From Chromatiaceae bacterium (GTDB lineage Bacteria > Pseudomonadota > Gammaproteobacteria > Chromatiales > Chromatiaceae): 64,000 nucleotides of DNA. The stretch is from NCBI GenBank assembly GCA_024235395.1, contig JACKMK010000003.1:1-64000 (forward strand). The letters are read 5' to 3'. Made by a program: the position numbers and the translations under genes. Positions 62,701 through 64,000 of this stretch are shown here, piece by piece (the stretch's first letter is position 1; each line of letters begins with the position of its first letter). The notes under the pieces were generated by a model. That model made no database searches. It worked only from the letters and a program-made list of their open reading frames with translations, and had not been told where the DNA came from.

Positions 62701-63308
62701 TTCAGCAGGCAGACAATACGGATACCCGTCAGTACGGCGGCACCGGTCTTGGACTCGCAATCACCCGGAAACTCGCTGGCCTGATGGGCGGAAAAGCCGG
62801 CGCGGAGAGTAGCCCGGGACGCGGCAGCACCTTTTGGTTCACCGTCATATTGGACAAGGGCAGCATGACCACTGTGGCACCAGAGCCCCTGCTCACAGCG
62901 AACGCCGAACAGGCCCTCACTCAACGGTACGCCGGGCGTCGCGTGCTGGTCGCCGAGGATGAGCCGGTCAACCAGGAGATCATCCGCATGCTGCTCGAAG
63001 ACGTGGGCCTGCGGGTCGATGTCGCCGACGATGGGATTCAGGCGCAACGCCTCGCGCAGGGAAACGCCTACGGTGCGGTACTGATGGATATCCAGATGCC
63101 CAATGCCAACGGCCTCGAAGCCACGCGCGCAATCCGACGGTTCACTGGCCATGCGACGACGCCGATGATCGCGCTCACAGCGAACGCATTCGAAGAAGAC
63201 CGCCAGCGCTGCCTCGCGGCCGGCATGAACGACTTCCTCACCAAGCCGGTCGACCCGGATGCGCTGTACGGGACCCTGTTGCGCTGGCTGGATCAGTCTG
63301 CTGGCTGA
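59766..63308 (+). CDS. multi-PAS hybrid histidine kinase
   Basis: 1180 aa soluble sensor (no membrane segment). At least five PAS-type domains over about residues 30-770 (for example FDSVDETIFVQSLDGQVLDA, MEASVDGIAIIDGSHRVVEA, LVQQAADGIVLIDVNTLDIV), then HisKA with the phospho-His in MSHEIRTPLNAILG, an HATPase domain (NAVKFTESGTIV, GTGLGLAITRKLAGLMGG) and a C-terminal receiver (VLVAEDEPVNQEIIRMLLE, phospho-Asp in VLMDIQMPNANG, Lys in FLTKPVDP). GTG start. No cognate response regulator beside it. A 246-bp gap separates it from the GGDEF-EAL gene, in which no clear promoter or gene is seen. Confidence 0.94.
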   Translation: MTDAVPDTTDPPIDGRRDAILAESLQALGVGTWRYDHAADRLRATGVPAGLPGAAQKVAAGIRLRTLLSRLHPEDMRRVQAGIEASIAGRRPLDIAFRVRETDGWRWLRAVGRTELWDARGRPWISTGVYSDITVHDAARQDAEDAAGTRERNWRSLFDSVDETIFVQSLDGQVLDANRAASSMYGMPREQLLGCSLSDLAAPGRNNPADLGRRFADAAQGTAQRFLMWTARDGEVFPVEMHLTRGSYSGDPAVIAMAHDVSARLVTEQALRAMDARRQHLMEASVDGIAIIDGSHRVVEANRRFAEMLGYAPDEVLQLHTWDWEATFSQQEIREQFADLSQVNTRFETRHRRKDGTEFDVEVGASGVIVDGRPVVFTVCRDITDRKLAEAALRDSESGFHSLFNNMTEGVALHEMVADGHGVATEYRIIDVNPRFAEILGVSRERVVNKLSCEAYGVVSPPYLETFAQVVSTQRPTLFETYFAPLDMHFSISVAPWRNNGFATIFTDISERFRSEQVIKESRERLDALVQQAADGIVLIDVNTLDIVEFNNAACTTLGYEREEFAQLELSQINPAFDATTIRRMMRQIADDGVGDFETLHRHKKGHDLHMRVTNRPVRVGGRTYVVAIWTDVTQQKVAEGRLREAEARWKFALEGSGLGVWDWDVQSNHVYFSPLWKMLIGYADEEFPNTYQAWADNLHPDDRRNVMKLVQEHMRGERDEFVVEYRLRHKLGYWKWIQARGLIIERDPQGEPLRMTGVHVDIDRQKLAEQELQAHRELLEQQVTARTAELVAARDAAESANRTKTTFLANMSHEIRTPLNAILGMASLIKRSGVTTQQASQLRKLQGAGEHLLEVINAILDLSKIEAGRFELAHIAVDVTRVIHNVAALIEERRQAKGLELEIDQQIAVQPLLGDAPRVQQALLNYAANAVKFTESGTIVLRALQESETDTQLCVRFEVSDTGIGIEADKLARLFTSFQQADNTDTRQYGGTGLGLAITRKLAGLMGGKAGAESSPGRGSTFWFTVILDKGSMTTVAPEPLLTANAEQALTQRYAGRRVLVAEDEPVNQEIIRMLLEDVGLRVDVADDGIQAQRLAQGNAYGAVLMDIQMPNANGLEATRAIRRFTGHATTPMIALTANAFEEDRQRCLAAGMNDFLTKPVDPDALYGTLLRWLDQSAG

Positions 63309-63317
63309 TCGATCCGC

Positions 63318-63716
63318 TCAACGAAACTCGGGTACCGGGTTCTCGCGATACCACGACTTGCCCTCGTCATCGCTCACCCAGACCTGCTGGTCAACGACCT
63401 GTCGTACGACCTGGCGGTCGGTCAGCACGTAGTCGATCACCACGGTCTGTGCCCACCGGCCGGGCGATATCTCGGTCATCCGGCCGGCCTCTTCGTAACC
63501 GGTGACGCGCACGTTGTCGAGTCCCGGTGGAATCTGCACGGGTGGCGCTTCGGGATCGTACTTGAGAAACAGGTACATCTTCTCCAATGCACCCCAACGT
63601 ACGACATCCTCGAATGTCCGGACCTTCGCATACAGCGGATCGGGCAGGTCGGTGACAGGGTTGCTTTTGCAGCCCAACAGCAACAGCAGAATCGACACAA
63701 GGGTGAGCAGGCGCAT
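63318..63716 (-). CDS. small hypothetical lipoprotein
   Basis: 132 aa from the ATG at 63716: signal MRLLTLVSILLLLLGC with lipobox Cys at 16. The mature part (DPLYAKVRTFEDVVRWGALE, ...DNVRVTGYEEAGRMTEIS, VVIDYVLTDRQVVRQVVDQQ, WYRENPVPEF) is a small beta-rich domain resembling Imelysin- or NTF2-like lipoprotein sensors but not assignable. The longer reading to 63776 is rejected because it hides the signal. Converges on the histidine kinase, 9 bp away. Confidence 0.78.
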   Translation of the reverse strand: MRLLTLVSILLLLLGCKSNPVTDLPDPLYAKVRTFEDVVRWGALEKMYLFLKYDPEAPPVQIPPGLDNVRVTGYEEAGRMTEISPGRWAQTVVIDYVLTDRQVVRQVVDQQVWVSDDEGKSWYRENPVPEFR

Positions 63717-63794
63717 CGGCGGTACGGTATCGTGGATTCGTCGTCGCATGGTAAACAGTGGTACTGCGGCTGTCACCGTTCGCGGGCTGGTATC

Positions 63795-64000
63795 ATGCGC
63801 GGCGTGGACCAGGAAACCGATATCACCTCAACCGATCACGATGCCGCCGGTAGCGCGAGCCTGCTGCGCGAGCTGAGGCTCGGCGACACCCGGGTCGCAT
63901 TGCTCGGCACCGCGCACATCTCGCGCAGCAGCGCACAGCAGGTCGCGGAAGCGCTGGACAGCGGCGCCTATACCGCGGTCGCGATTGAACTCTGCCCCAG
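63795..64000 (+). CDS. TraB family protein, N-terminal part (runs off the window)
   Basis: Open from the ATG at 63795 (or GTG at 63804) to the window end. The segment RVALLGTAHISRSSAQQVAE, then VAIELCP, is the start of the TraB/PrgY domain (PF01963), which has GTAHxS and an ELC motif. In bacteria these are membrane proteins of uncertain role, related to pheromone-shutdown PrgY. Only 68 residues visible. Confidence 0.78.
   Translation, partial: MRGVDQETDITSTDHDAAGSASLLRELRLGDTRVALLGTAHISRSSAQQVAEALDSGAYTAVAIELCP

Overview
The window looks like a high-GC gammaproteobacterial chromosome, most likely a sulfur-oxidising member of the Chromatiales. The reasons are: the hemA/prfA/prmC, ispE/tRNA-Gln/prs/rplY/pth, gatCAB, mreBCD/mrdA/rodA and dacA/ybeD/lipB blocks are arranged as in that class; there is an N-acetylglutaminylglutamine amide (NAGGN) osmolyte cluster; and a short Gly/Tyr/Asn-rich secreted protein resembles periplasmic sulfur globule proteins. 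The species is not determined.

Layout: 1-1613 tRNA-Tyr (minus) diverging from ugd. 1881-7957 an envelope triad: LolA-like protein, DUF1302 outer-membrane protein and MMPL/RND transporter. 8035-11433 a minus-strand block tRNA-Gln / tandem repeats / prs / rplY / pth. 12124-14593 a three-gene polysaccharide-modification-like operon lying between tRNA-Gln and ispE. 14678-17271 ispE and a TPR lipoprotein (minus). 17414-24319 hemA, prfA, prmC, a small Cys-rich protein, moeB-like, a YqiA-like esterase, a methyltransferase and a diguanylate cyclase. 24329-28797 a FemAB-like protein and gatB, gatA, gatC (minus). 29017-39747 cell-shape and wall genes mreB, mreC, mreD, mrdA, rodA, mltB, rlpA, dacA, then a D-amino acid aminotransferase, ybeD and lipB. 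39763-45129 a MarR regulator and the NAGGN genes. 45263-51267 glutathione peroxidase, DUF3429, MerR, photolyase, GST and malate:quinone oxidoreductase. 51521-56323 sulfur globule-like protein, SIMPL protein, an unknown, SelO and a hydrolase-thioredoxin fusion. 56472-64000 a GGDEF/EAL protein, a large hybrid histidine kinase, a lipoprotein and the start of a TraB-family protein.

The most unusual element is between tRNA-Gln and prs. There are four full 162-bp direct repeats plus a partial fifth that runs into the tRNA gene, and every unit carries an exact copy of the last 19 nt of tRNA-Gln including CCA. The architecture parallels the E. coli tyrT repeat (rtT RNA locus), where 178-bp repeats carry the last 19 bp of tRNA-Tyr, but here it is at a different tRNA and with a different unit. 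Read in the tRNA direction, each unit is a string of short hairpins, several closed by G-R-A triloops.

Other points of interest are a probable non-AUG start for mreC, a strong palindrome in the NAGGN promoter region next to a MarR gene, a perfect 16-bp palindrome upstream of the LolA-like/DUF1302/MMPL triad, and the absence of lolB and lipA from their usual positions. All calls come from reading the sequence and recalled family knowledge; no searches were run.
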